Origin: Tricholoma matsutake
Lineage: Eukaryota > Basidiomycota > Agaricomycetes > Agaricales > Tricholomataceae
NCBI GenBank assembly: GCA_026075535.2
Contig: AP026545.1
Location: 8,122,001 to 8,186,000, forward strand
Reading direction: 5' to 3'
Length of the DNA stretch: 64,000 bases
Shown here: positions 1-11,570 of the stretch, one piece after another
Layout of the letters: each line of letters begins with the position of its first letter
How positions within the stretch are numbered: position 1 is the first letter of the stretch
Notes under the pieces: generated by a model
The model's database searches: none
What the model saw: only the letters and a program-made list of their open reading frames with translations
What the model was told of the DNA's origin: nothing
Program-made: the position numbers and the translations under genes

Positions 1-1
1 T

Positions 2-884
2 CAGGAAAGCAATGGCTTTGGTTTCAAATTCTATCAGGACAAAAAATTGAAGGGAAAGAAGAGATCAAGAGATGATTCTGATTCTGATTCTGATTCCAAT
101 GCTGATTCTGATGCCAAAACACCAAGCCGCCCAAGCCGCCCAAGGACCAAGAAGAGTGAGAGGGAGGGTAAAGGCAAGGAAAAGAGGGTGGAGAAGCCTG
201 AGGAAAGGTGGACTGACCATATTGTTCCAGATTCAAGAAGGCGTAAATGGAGGGCTCCCACATTAAACGAGGTTGAGGAATTGGGTGAAGTGTTTGATTT
301 CACATTGGTCAATCAGATGGAGTCATCGGAAGAGGAAGATGTAATGCAGTCCGGACAACTGAAGGTCGGGCCAAGCAAGACACCAATTCTGATCACAGGA
401 AATTCCAGAAATAGCAAGATGCATCCAGTTAGGAAATGGCAGAAGCTCAGCCTGGCGACAGAACTTGTTTGAAAGAGTATGATGCGACCTTTAAGCAAAC
501 AGACTGGTAGGGCCATGGATGCTGGGAAGAGTGCCAACACTGCAACAAATGAGTATGAGATTCAGGGGGGGGATCAGCAAGAACCAGAGATGATGCAGAA
601 AGGAAAGGTGATGAAATCGAGGTTGGCTGAGAAGATAAAGGAACCACCGAAGAAGAAGCCAAAAGTTTCTATCGATGTGCCTGCTCATTCACAGTCATTG
701 GGTAAGCTTGGTCTATTTTGTCCAAGATGATGAATAATTGAAATGTCCTGCAGTTTTGAAGCCCCCTCAAAGGCGGTCTACTCGAAACACAACTGAAAAA
801 CCAGTACCAATAAGTGAGCAGCCTAATTTAAAGATAATTCCAAAGAAGGCAGAGATGAAGAAACGAAAGGGAAGGAAAATGTAA
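2..884 (+). pseudogene. Lys/Ser-rich hypothetical protein, 5' partial, one in-frame TGA
   Basis: The frame is open from the left edge, so the start lies outside the window. It has an acidic Ser-Asp repeat (around 70-110), then basic Lys/Arg stretches such as EREGKGKEKR, typical of disordered nuclear proteins. A TGA at 470-472 sits in an otherwise continuous frame where CGA (Arg) would fit. A likely intron at 702-753 (GTAAGC...CTGCAG) joins the main part to a basic C-terminal exon ending in KKRKGRKM with TAA at 882-884. No catalytic domain is visible. I do not recognise a function; it resembles low-complexity proteins common in Agaricomycetes. The intron prediction restores the frame into another Lys/Arg-rich stretch, which supports it. 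The single TGA matches the CpG decay seen across the window. Confidence 0.5.
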
Positions 885-946
885 ATGTAGAATAGTATCC
901 AGACAAGCATAGTGGTCTTTGTTTGGAATTTTCGAGCATTCACTAT

Positions 947-1990
947 AGACAAACGACCCGACAAAATGACCTGACAAAATGACCCAACAAAATGACCCAA
1001 CCAGATGATCCGACAAAACGACCCGATGCAATGACCTGACACAATGACCCAACCAAAGTGACCCGACACTAGATGACCTGACAAACAACCCGACAAAACG
1101 ACCCAACAAAATGACCCAACAAAATGACCCAACAAAATGACCCAACAAAATGACCCAACAAAATGACCCAACACCAGATGACCCGACAAGATGATCCGAC
1201 AAAATGACCCAACAAAATGACCCGACAAAATGACCCGACCAAAGCGACCCGACGCTAGATGACCTGACACCAGATGACCCAACACCAGATGACCCGACAA
1301 ATGACCCAACAAAATGACCTGACAGTAGATGACCCGACAAAACGACCCGACAAACTGATCACCTGACAAAATGACCCGATGACCTGACAACATGACCCAA
1401 CAAAACTGACCCAACAGTAGCTGACCCGACACTGGATGGCCCGACAAAATGACCCGACAAAATGACCCGACAAAATGACCCGCCATTAGATGACCTGACA
1501 AAATGATCTGATGAAATGACTGGACCCAATGATGACCCAACAAAACGACCCGACAAACTGATCGCCTGGCAAAATGGCCTGATGACCTGACAAAATGACC
1601 CGACAAAACCGACCTGACACTAGATAACCCGACACTGGATGGCCCGACAAAATGACCCAACAAAATGATCACCTAGCCAAGTAACCTGAGGATGTGACAA
1701 AATGACCTGACTAAAGGACCCAACAAATTGACCAAATAAGTATTGTGACCTGACAATAGATGACCCGACACAAGATGACCCGACACTAGATGACCCAACA
1801 AAATGTCGGGTCATTTTGTCGGGTCATGTTGTCAGTTCATTGTGTCGGGTCATTTTGTCGGGTCATTTTGTCAGGTCATCAGGTCATTTTGTCAGGTCAT
1901 TTCATGAGATCATGTTGGGTCATTTTGTTGGGTCATGTTGTTGGGTCATTTTGTCAGGTCATTTTCTCTGGTCATCATTTTGTCACGTCA
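947..1990. repeat. 13-bp minisatellite with internal orientation switch
   Basis: About 1 kb built from a 13-bp unit, GACCCGACAAAAT, with variants (GACCCAACAAAAT, GACCTGACAAAAT) and interspersed GACACTAGAT or GACACCAGAT units. From about 947 to 1803 the unit reads on the plus strand; at about 1804 it flips and the complement (ATTTTGTCGGGTC) runs to about 1990. The array is therefore a large imperfect inverted repeat able to fold back. It lies between two gene remnants. Most unit-to-unit variation is CG versus TG or CA. It also creates a spurious 301-codon minus-strand frame. Confidence 0.95.
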
Positions 1991-2065
1991 GTTATGTACT
2001 AGTTTGCATGCAGTAATCCATGAACACCTATCTTACCAAAGCTATTGACAATAATCATTTTAACA

Positions 2066-4320
2066 CTACAGTAATGTTTCCCAGTTATACTGACGATCCC
2101 TGTCCAATTCTTCATCGGATCCGTTGATTGCCATGGCAAAAGAATCTCTATCATATTCATCTTCCATTCCTGACGCTGGAGATTCCATTATCCTGGGCAT
2201 GACCATCCTAGGTCTCTCAGCCTCCTGTTCCTTTGTTATTGCGCCATCACTCTCATCTACATTCTCAACCTCTGGCATGGTATTCAATGCAACCTCCGGG
2301 GCTACCACTTGTGAAGCCATCTCTCGTACATCCTGTCCACTCGCCAAAGCTGCATGGGATGGTCCCGCAACAGGTCGTTCTTCCTCCATTGCAGCATCAG
2401 AGGTTCGATGATACTGACTGGAAGGATTTGGACTTGGTGTAATCCTGAGTTTGTTCAGCTGTAACATGCTGGGCTGAATAATGTCGTTGAAGACTCTTGA
2501 ACTCCTCGGAGTGATAACGGGTGATGTGAAATCATTAGGGGGATAAGGGGAGGGATATGGGACAATGTTCATAGAATGTGAGGGATAGGGTGATGACGAA
2601 AAGAGGGATGGTGGCATGCTGAGACTCTCCATGGCACCTCCATCCTCAGGTGTTCAGCGGTGGGAGGGCATTGTAGGTTGGGACATGACTTTGGTCAATG
2701 TTTGCCGATGCTGTTCCAGGAGTGCAGTATGGGCATTGTGGTTGCTGATAAGCACCCTTTGGCTCATTTCCATTGCTACCATCATCTCCTTCATCTTCCT
2801 CATCTCCTCTCACATCTCTGTGACCTCCTTAGTCAGTTGGTTATTCTCCCATTGAAGCTGTTGCACCATCGCCATTTCTCCCTCAACACTCGCCTCACCA
2901 TTGTTGACAACTCGGACAGCCTCACTGACCTGTTCCCCTTTCCGATTTACGAAGTAAAGGTACTCCGATGGTACCTGCCCCAATGGATGCACTGTTACCA
3001 CCCCTGGACTCCCTTGGCAAGTCTCTCCACCATCCAACATGGCTTCGTCCTCATCCATCTTCCTGGATTTCGACTTGGATCGACTTCTTGGCTTTGCTTT
3101 TCCTTTTGCCTTTGGTGTCGCCACTGCTGCCCTTGTTGGTTTTGAAGTCATCCCTCTCTTTGGTGTCACTGGTGGCTTTGGTGTTGATCCCCTGCTTGGG
3201 GTTGATGAAGCCTTAGCTGCCTCAGGTGGCCTTGAAGTGCTTTGGGTCCTGGTTGATCGGCGTAGGCTTGTGTTCGATGGGGAGGGTTCCAACATGTTTT
3301 CATCACCCAATGCAGGTGTTGTTGGGGTTGCTCTTGGTTCTGACTTGATGACCTGTGTCTTTCCTTCCTTCATCACTGTCACTTTCCCTCTTGTCTGCCA
3401 CTCCCCAACAACCTTTGTACACTTCTGCTTGTGACCTCAACATGACAAACAAGTGGTGTTGCCCACATACATGCATCTCACCTCCAGCTTCACACACCTT
3501 GCACAAGCCTCCGTGTTGCCCAAATTTGGTGGATGCATGGTCTCTGTTCCAGGCTTCATGCTTGATTTTGATGTTGTTGCCTTGGGTTGTGATCTTCTTG
3601 AGGGTTGTGATGACCCCTCTGCAGGCTGGTCAACCTCCTCCGAACCCACATCCATCACCTCTGCTGTATCCTTCTGCTTTCCTTTAACATCCACCTTCTT
3701 CATCCTGCTCTGCCCTCTCTCTCCTGCTTCTTCCAACCAGGCCTCTTCCTTTATCTCATCAGAAGAGTCGTTCACATACTCACTGCTTTTGATACAAGTC
3801 TGTGAATGGCTCCTCCATCCCATGGGAGTCATTTTCAAATGCTGGTATTGTGTTGACAGATCCACTGTCATTCTGGCCAAAGGAATGCTACGATGACTTG
3901 AAGCCGGGCCAGTTGAAGTGGGCGGTGGGGGAATAATTTGCAACATTTCATCCCTCGAACGAATCTGGATGTTGCCTGGGATGACGATTGGATTTATTAT
4001 AGAGGCAGCTACTCCATTCCGAACTGCACGAGGTACTATATGTGATTCAATATGTAGATAATTCAAGCTAAACTGAGTGAAACCTACCTGGTGTCTGATG
4101 CCCTTCTGAAAACCACTCCCAAGTACTGCTGCCCTCCTCTGAAAGCATTGGGTGGTACCACAACAAGGGGTCATCCTGCTTTATCTTGCCAAAGTCGACT
4201 TCCGTTCCTTGAGTATCAGCTCAGTCAAGCTGCAAGGCCACGCTGATGAGCAGACAAGATGGGACAAAGTCATATCTGCCATCTCCCTCACATTCCAGTA
4301 CATCTTGAGCACCCGATGAA
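2066..4320 (-). pseudogene. Cys-cluster hypothetical protein with four in-frame TGA codons
   Basis: One continuous minus-strand frame can be followed from about 4320 to the stop at 2066-2068 across a 64-bp intron (4024-4087, GTAGGT...GTGCAG), which preserves frame. It is broken by TGA at 4221-4223, 3437-3439, 2810-2812 and 2654-2656 and by nothing else; each fits an original CGA arginine. Order on the protein: a short N-terminal block with QDDPLLWYHP, a long Ser/Pro/Lys-rich part, a cysteine cluster (CARCVKLEVRC, then CLSC and KQKC) reminiscent of fungal zinc-binding clusters, a basic AT-hook-like stretch (KGKAKPRSRSKSKSRK), a coiled-coil rich in Met/Glu/Lys, and a Pro/Ser tail. The Cys cluster suggests nucleic-acid binding, but that is inference. 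The start codon is not resolved. Transcribed divergently from the gene at 4878. Confidence 0.6.
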
Positions 4321-4877
4321 GTAGTGTACTAGGAAGTACAGTTAGAAACTCATTGACAGGTAAATTGAGTTAACCAACTCTTCAATTTTTCCTCATTTAC
4401 TGTATAGCCTCAGCCATGTTGTAGAAGAACAATCTCCAGCTTGCACTCGTCGATCCATACCAACAACTGTTGCCCGACAATGGTATTCAATCCCTGATTT
4501 GATAGAAATGATACGTTATAGGATGAAATTTGGATAGTTAACAGACATACTGGTGAGTTTGGAAGTTCTTGAAGGAGTAGTAAAAGATCTTCATCACCTC
4601 CAAAGATGGCCTTTGTGATGGATCAATGGAGATGTGGTTGAATGGAAGGGAGGATGTCATTGATGTAAGATTCAGCAACTTGATTGTAGGAAGGCATTTG
4701 CAGAGTTGATATCTGAAGCTGAAGGGCAAAGTATTGTTAATTGATTGAGTGAACAATGTTGAAGTACTGGATCAGTATTGTTTGCGAGAATCCGATTGGA
4801 ACCACATGGTAAGTCAATTGATCGATCGAGAACTTGTGTACTAAAACAATTCAAACATCCCCGAAACCAATATTCCA
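4321..4877. other. Intergenic region between divergent gene remnants
   Basis: About 560 bases between two divergently oriented coding remnants. It probably holds the 5' ends of both, but I see no convincing exon, repeat or regulatory motif in it. Confidence 0.3.
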
Positions 4878-6193
4878 ATGCCAAAGATCAAGGTAAGTGA
4901 ATTGTAATACTAATTTAGTTGTAATTACATTGTTTTCAGGTGGTCCCAAAATCAAAACAACCTGCTCCCTCTATGCCGGACTACCAACCCTCATCCAGAC
5001 TGACAAAGCGTTGAAAGTTGGACTTATCTTTGGATGGCAGTACATCTGCTGTCCCCAACCCCAACACAGCTCCACTAACTCTTTCTACTGCTGAAATCAA
5101 GCCTCTGATGGTTCATTCTGGATTTCAGCCATCTTCAAAACTGAGAACTCATCCAAAACTGAGCAGATCAATGGTCGCCAGTACCTCCACCCTCCCTGAA
5201 ACACTGGCACCTCCTCAGGTTCCAATAACCATGATGAGACTGCCAGCTATCCATCCCCAATTTCAAGAGAGTTCTGTGGGGGGACTCATTCCATCTTCCC
5301 AATTCTATGGCATTCTGGCACCCACACTTCCACTTGGTGGATATGTCAAGGAGGGTGATGATAGACATGTGAGGTTCAAGAGTCCACTGGAGGAGGGAAC
5401 CCCACTCCACATACGACAGGCGACTATAAACAAGCACCGGATGGAAGGAATTATGGAAGGAAATGTTAAGTTGGATTCGCTACTTCCACTGCCATTACTG
5501 CCATTGCCACCCCCGCCTCTTCCTCTCAGGACAAGGCCTGTATTCATTCCTCACCCACCAACACCCCCAATTGTCACCATCCTGAAAACTCTGTCATCTC
5601 CAGCCTCCAACCCCATTGACTTTGCTTCTACACCTGACTATGACGTCGGAATGACAATATGCGGTGAGGAACAGCCATCCCCGAAATGGCCATGATCTCA
5701 TACACCGCCTTCTCCGACCTCTGAAGACAATCGATCACCCGAACCAGAAACTGAGGAAGAGGAGCAGGTGGACCAGCTGGGGGATGATGGTGGCAATGAA
5801 TCGGATGAGGTGGAGTTTGTGGAGGAGGAGAATCTGCAGGAGACAGTGGGGATAGTGGAAGTGGATGACATCATGCTGGGATCTGGGAAAGCAGTGAAGG
5901 GAAAGGGGAGAGCAGTAGAGGATCGGGGGGAAGGAATGATTGAAGAGTCAGCGGCTTCAGTCTGCTCCTTCCTCTTGCGGCCTGGCATTGAGGAGTTGAT
6001 GAAGTATTTGGGTTTGGAAAGTGGAAGTGGAGAGGCAATAAGAGGCATTGAGGTAAGGACAACAGCAAAGGAAAAGCAGGCCATCCTGCTCTCCAGGTTG
6101 TTGGAAGCAGAGTTATATCTTGCAGCTGGTGTTGAACAACTGCATGATTGCCTCAAGACATATGTAGCTAACAATTCAAAATTTGAGTTGTAG
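4878..6193 (+). pseudogene. Pro/Ser-rich hypothetical protein, two in-frame TGA codons
   Basis: ATG at 4878 starts MPKIK, followed by a 47-bp intron (4893-4939, GTAAGT...TTTCAG). The frame then continues to TAG at 6191-6193, interrupted only by TGA at 5012-5014 and 5693-5695, both fitting CGA. The middle is Pro-rich (polyproline LPPPPLPL near 5510), then an acidic stretch (EEEEQVDQLGDD) and a helical C-terminal part ending near ELYLAAGVEQLHDC. No domain recognised; low-complexity composition suggests a scaffold or regulatory protein. It is divergent from the Cys-cluster gene at 2066-4320 and shares its decay pattern, so the two may belong to one repeated unit. Confidence 0.55.
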
Positions 6194-6361
6194 TTTACAT
6201 TATTTTAATGAATGCCAATATTGGGATGTAAGCTTGAAGCAGGAATGAGTACATCAGAGTGAATTATATTATCACTGACACTAACACTACTTAAATATAT
6301 TAGGCTGGAACAGTCCAACAAAAGTATAGAAAAGTGGAAATATACTGATGTTCTGATCTGA

Positions 6362-6565
6362 TGTTCCCACATTGATGAATCAATTCCAATGGTACTAACC
6401 TCAATGAAATTCCAACACAATGGACTTACATCAATGGAACAATCTTCTCCTGATGTACCTACCCTGATGGTTCAATCCCAACATTCTTACCCCGATGGAC
6501 CAATCAAGATCTACTCACTGAGATGGTTCAATCCTGATGTACTCACCCCAATGGTTCAATCCAGC
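6362..6565. repeat. Short minisatellite, about 27-30 bp unit
   Basis: Imperfect direct repeats around the unit GATGTACTCACCCCRATGG followed by TTCAATCC. About six to seven diverged copies. Non-coding. Confidence 0.7.
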
Positions 6566-6689
6566 CACAAGTAGAGGACAAATAAATATTCAAGGTCTAC
6601 TATGAATCTATGATGCTGATATGTAATATGGGCATTTGCTACCATGTAGTCTCTTGGAAGGCTAAGATGTAGCAATGGTAAGAGCCTCA

Positions 6690-7145
6690 TCTCATTGTCT
6701 AATACACTGCTAACATGACCTACATGGGCCTACCATAACATTCATAGTCTACTGCTTCAATATGTCCTATAGGCCCACCCATCAGCCATGGTCTGCTCCA
6801 ATGCTAACATATCACATAGGCCCACCCATTATACATGATCCATACCAGTCCCAAAATTACACTTGGGCCCACCCCATCATCCATGGTCTACTGCTAAGTC
6901 CTCATGTCCTATAAGCCCACCCATCATCTATGGTCTATTCCAATACTAACATATCCCATGGGCCCACCCATCACATGTGGTATAAAGCTCTACTCATTTC
7001 ACCCATGAGCCCATTCTATTTAAATGAACTTATACCTGCCAGATGAGCCCACACATCTTCTATGGTCTATTACAGTCTATGGGCCCACATTAGCTGGACC
7101 ATTAAATACGGCCTAAAGCCACCATTAGTTAGTCCATATATAATG
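6690..7145. repeat. Degenerate repeat with GGCCCACCCATCA core
   Basis: A series of diverged units, roughly 45-65 bp, each with a core like TAGGCCCACCCATCA followed by ATGGTCTACTCC. At least seven cores can be found between about 6770 and 7120. It abuts the truncated 5' end of the LINE, so it may be a pre-existing satellite into which the LINE inserted. No coding potential seen. Confidence 0.7.
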
Positions 7146-7154
7146 GTCTAAAGT

Positions 7155-8200
7155 CACTGAGAGTTGTGAAAGGAACCGGTCACCCCATGGTACTGCTCAT
7201 CGCCCTGTTTTTGTAGCACCCAGTTTTCCCGCCTTCTCATTCTTGAATATTCTAATGCTACAGTTGCTGCCTTTGAATGCACTTCCAACAATGTCTTGGC
7301 TCGATGCTTGTACAATGAGTTCCTTAGAAACACCTGTAGCACTGACTTGTGGCAGCAATGCCCTGATCATAATTGCTTTATAGACTGGACATGCCGAGCC
7401 TGGTGTTCTACTGATGGGGGTAGCATCATCAACCATGTGGTTGTTTCTGGCCATCATCTTCTGGACTCAGAAATCTCGACTGACCCTGCCTGGATTCCTG
7501 GCTCCGACCACAGGACTGTCAAAGCAAAGATCATCCTGAAATCCACTCTTGGCCTGTCTGGGATCTCCTCGACACCATTCGTTCCATCCAGGCCTCTCCC
7601 ACCTCCCCAGATCAAGTATCCATCAAAGGATGACAAGTACAAATTTTCTCTCTTTGCTGACTCTGTGGACCATCTAGCGACCTCAAACTCAGCATCCCTC
7701 CAAGCTGAAATCATGAGCAATGAATCTTATGTAAGTAGATACAATTTGCTGACCACACTGATCGAGCAGGCTGCAGTCAACACCTTTGGACGGAACAAGC
7801 CATATCAATATGTTGAGAGGCCAGTCACATCCCCTTGCATCAGGGAGCTTGTAGCTTTCATCAGACACCTAGGTGGAGCTATCTCTCGGTCCAGGGGTGA
7901 TACTAGGCAAATGTCTTATGGCTCTTACTTGGGCTATGACTGATATTTGGCTCAGTTTGCCCTTCTTGATCACTCTCCCTTCAAGTCAGCTATGGGATAC
8001 CTGGTTGGTGCCAGATGTAACTGCCACAAAGAACTCTATGCTGCCAAGAAGGCCAAAATCCCAGCACGAGCTAGGCACTATGATGCAGGTTGAAGCAAGG
8101 GAGTACTCTCCAGTGGATCTTCTAAGAAACTGAGGTCTGGGTCCACAATGTCTGTTTGGAACAAGCTGTAGGAAGAGGAACAAATTGTTCTGCTTCCTAC
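7155..8200 (+). pseudogene. LINE endonuclease domain, C-terminal part
   Basis: A frame from about 7155 contains the signature end of the apurinic-endonuclease-like fold: IDWTCR, then IINHVVVSGHHLLDS and PGSDHRTV, the last being the catalytic SDHR motif. This domain would nick target DNA to prime reverse transcription. The N-terminal catalytic residues are absent (truncation). The same frame continues after stops at 7941-7943 (TGA), about 8090 (TGA) and about 8168 (TAG) into the linker before the reverse transcriptase. Confidence 0.7.
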
Positions 8201-9958
8201 AGCAGTCAAGTCCATGTCAACACTGGGTGCCATTGTGACCGACCCCACCTCAGTGGCTGAGGAAACGAGGCAATATTTCACTGAACTCTACAACTGCCCA
8301 GTACCTCCCGATAAGCCCAAACCATGGCTCAATACTCCCTTGGTCACAATAGCCAAGAACTGCATCTTAGATGATCCCTTTCTCTGGCCAATGGCTGCAA
8401 CACTTGCAGACATTTGCACCATGCTTTGCAAAGGGAACCTGCGACCCTCGCCGGGTCCTGATGGATGGGAAAAATGGTGCGTCAAGAATCTTTCTGACAA
8501 AGTTCTTCAGCTTGTTCTCGACCTTCATAACTACTCCGTCATCAATGCGAGTTTACCTGGAGATATCAAAGACACACACCTCACCTATTTCCACAAGTGT
8601 GGGATCTGAACCGACTTGTCTAATTGGAGAGGCCTCCTCATATCCAACTTCTAGCTAACTCACCTATGACCTGGCTCAACTTCAAGCTCTCCCCCTATGC
8701 TGCACAGATGGGTGTTATTCCTGAGACCCAAGTCGCCATGCAGCCAGGCGTACAGACTCATGATCTGATGAGTTTTCTCAGTGGACTGAAGACTTGGAGT
8801 CATCACACAAAGACTCCCCTCTATCTCCTGAAGTGAGACCAGATGAAAGGCTTCAATTATCATGCCCCACAAGGGTTTTATGATTCATGTACTGCTTACA
8901 GTTTACCACAGGCAGTGGCAGATCTGGATTGTGCAGCACAATCCTCAACTCAATGCTTTCCTCAAACAGTGTTTGGCATCGCTGATCCTATCATTGTCAA
9001 TGGTGTCACCAAGCAGGGCGGACCGATGTCTCCATTCAAGGCCACCATCACCACCAGCCTTGGACATCGCTACCTAGACGACTTAGCATTGTCGGACCCT
9101 GACTGTGTCATCATTCAAAGCACCTCAAAATCGGTAAACAACCCTCATCTCCCTGATGATGCAGCCTCACTATGTTTCTCTATGGCCAAAGCTACTGATG
9201 ACTCCTACATTGCAGCTCTTACCTTCCCAGCCCTCCAGTGTTTTGCGCTGGCCATGGAGTGCTTTCAATTCCTATACAGATGGCTGACATTGTGGGAAAA
9301 GACAACCTTACATATTCTTAATTGTCTAGATATGCCACCAAAGACCCTCCCTCTACACTCAATCACCAACATTCAGGGTGTTGACCCCTGGACGATCACA
9401 CAGCATGAGGTACCTGTCTCTACCAATGAGTTCAGTTTTCTATGCACCCAAGTTGATGATCCCAGGACCCAATACTTGGAACTCATAGATATCATTGACT
9501 CCTTCTCATTCCCAGCTTTCTCGTTTCGCACTCCCTTCATGCTTCTGCGCAAGATTATTTCACAGAACATCATTTCCTGTTGTCGAGTGCTACTATCCCT
9601 CCAACCAATTCTTCAAGCAGATGCGATTCGGCTGGACCAAAGAATCATGAAATGTGTACACTCCTTTCTTGGCTTTCCCTTCTGTCCCTCATCAACATTG
9701 TCCACCTTCCTCCTGGCGCTTGGCAGATTTTATTTCCCCTCTCTAGCTCACATCAATGTGGGCATCGCCATTGATGGTCTTGCACAGGATTTAAATCATC
9801 ATATCCCAGCCTATAGAATGATGGCCCATATCACCTTGGCTAACTGGACGTGTCAAATCAACAGATGTGTCTACCCCTTGGATCATGATGGATTGAACAG
9901 GTCATTCACTCATTTCATAAGTTCTATTCCAGTCGCATGGATCATCACACAGAATTAA
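8201..9958 (+). pseudogene. LINE reverse transcriptase domain, frameshifted
   Basis: The first segment (8214-8609) has the finger motif LRPSPGPDGWEKW and then LPGDIKDTHLTYFHK, typical of LINE reverse transcriptases. A TGA at 8607-8609 fits CGA in KCGI-R-TDLSNWRG. After a frame change the palm follows at 8843-9958: VTKQGGPMSP, then SLGHRYLDDLA, and the putative catalytic motif MAKATDDSYI near 9190 (two adjacent Asp). The thumb continues to FLGFPFCPSS. The enzyme would copy element RNA at the nicked target. Frameshifts and stops make it inactive. Confidence 0.75.
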
Positions 9959-10039
9959 ATGTCAAAAATCAATCTCAGTCTTTGACCAACTGATCAGAGT
10001 CGCCTACTCAAGGGACACTGTTCTATCTCACATGCAGTA

Positions 10040-10984
10040 TTGCTAATTAAGCCATCTGTCCAAGCTGAACACCTGACTGGCCATGTTATTCGGTCACTCT
10101 GCTCCATGGGCTTTCACATGCTAAATCACATTGGTGGCTGGACTGTAGACTCTCAGAACCTCACCAGTTTTAGCATCAGATCTCTTCCACCCAGAAACTG
10201 GTCATTTGCCCAAAAGAAGAATTGGAACACGATCAAAACCTTTCTCTCTCTAGCTCGAGTTGGAGCATTTTACTCTGGCCCTGCTGACTTGCTGTTCTCA
10301 CGGTCAATCAGACGGCAGAATGCAGAGAAGTTTATCCAATCTATATTGTTAGCTAATTTCTTTTTTCCCTCTGAAGTATCCCGAGACACCCAACTGTGGG
10401 GAACGGATGCCATGATCCCCGCATCTGCAGGCCCTCTGGATGACAAATTAGTTACATCTGCTATCACAGGCCCACATACCATCGTCATGAAGCTCCTCAG
10501 CCGCAACATCTCAATCCTCCATGGCGAACTTGTTGGGATTATTGGCAGTCTCATCCTCTCAGATTCTCATAATAACTCTGCAGTGATTTATACTGACCAT
10601 CTCAACTCAACTAGACTGATCGACAATAGCAAAACCTCCGCTAATATTGAGGCTCACCTTCATCACATGAATGGCTGCTCCTATTATAAGTGGATACTTC
10701 ATCTTATAAGTACTCGACAGGCTGTCATCCGCTACACAAGGGGCCACTCAGCTGAGTCTTCCACTCCTTCTATTGTCAATGTGTCCGCAGACTATTACAC
10801 CTCTAAATCTCAACACATCCACTCATACTTACATTATGCTCCTCTCCCCACGTTCTTCATAGATCCCTTCACCTTTTCACCCCTATTGACAGCTGGATCG
10901 AGTCAAACATTAGAGGTTTCACTGATCATGTACTCTCAGATCAGAGCTCTCGCGAACTTGAGCTCAATCATGGCCTGCACTTAG
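10040..10984 (+). pseudogene. LINE RNase H domain
   Basis: The four acidic positions of a ribonuclease H fold can be picked out: TDAMIPASAG near 10405, HGELVGIIGSL near 10520, IYTDHLNSTRL near 10590 and VNVSADYYTSK near 10780. This matches RNase H domains found in some LINE clades, where they remove RNA from the RNA-DNA hybrid. It follows the reverse transcriptase in the expected order. Confidence 0.7.
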
Positions 10985-11055
10985 TACAATCTGTCTATGA
11001 CCCAACCCCCCCCCAGCCTATCCCTACCTACGCTCCTTATCATGCTATTCTGCAC

Positions 11056-11570
11056 TTGTTCAACTCTACGCATGTTCTGGACAGCTCCCCACAGCGATGC
11101 ATCTCCACTCCCAACACAAAATCAACTCCTATCAATGCCATTTTGGCTGTCATGCTCCAGAGGATGAACACCACCTCTTCATCGAATGCCCTTACTTTGC
11201 AGAACTACAGTCCTTCAGCCTCTCAGTCATTTTGGAATACACAGAACTCAAGTGCCATGACTTGGTTGAAAAGCACCTACTGCCTAGTGAAATAGTGCAA
11301 TGCCTCACAAGTGCAGCTAAGTCCCTGTTCTTTGATGACAGTGCCATATGGCTGCTACACCATACTGCCTTCTACCTAGGTCAGATCCCCGACATCTTCA
11401 AACTCCTGGGGTTTGAGCAGCATACACTACATTCCTCCCTACACCCCTCTATTCAACTGTCTTGTGACTTACACTCCATCACGTCGGAATGGCATACTCA
11501 GTCAATTCATCTTGCCAGTCGCATTTGGGGCCAAGTTCAGCGCGTAACTGCCTCTGGAGCTGGTTTCTGA
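11056..11570 (+). pseudogene. LINE C-terminal zinc-motif region
   Basis: A Cys/His cluster, CHFGCHAPEDEHHLFIEC (about 11140-11195), matches the zinc motif frequently found at the end of LINE ORF2 proteins (C-x3-C-x7-H-x4-C here). The frame runs to TGA at 11568-11570. It is out of frame with the preceding RNase H segment. Confidence 0.65.

Larger units (their letters stand above)
7155..11570 (+). mobile_element. 5'-truncated non-LTR retrotransposon (LINE) with RNase H
   Basis: Domains in order: C-terminal part of an endonuclease/exonuclease/phosphatase-fold nuclease, reverse transcriptase, RNase H, and a C-terminal CCHC-like zinc motif. This is the order of RNase H-bearing LINEs. The first ORF and the start of the endonuclease are missing, which fits 5' truncation by incomplete reverse transcription. 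Several in-frame stops and at least three frame changes mean it is dead. No clear poly-A tail or target-site duplication could be fixed at the 3' end. Confidence 0.85.

Noticed and set aside
767..1672. 301-codon minus-strand open frame rich in GSF/RVILSGH
   Set aside because: It is the translation of the 13-bp minisatellite and has no other coding evidence.
947..1990. CRISPR-like repeat array
   Set aside because: Units are contiguous, only 13 bp, without unique spacers, and the genome is eukaryotic.
5168..5547. Minus-strand frames inside the Pro-rich gene
   Set aside because: Antisense shadows of a low-complexity plus-strand frame.
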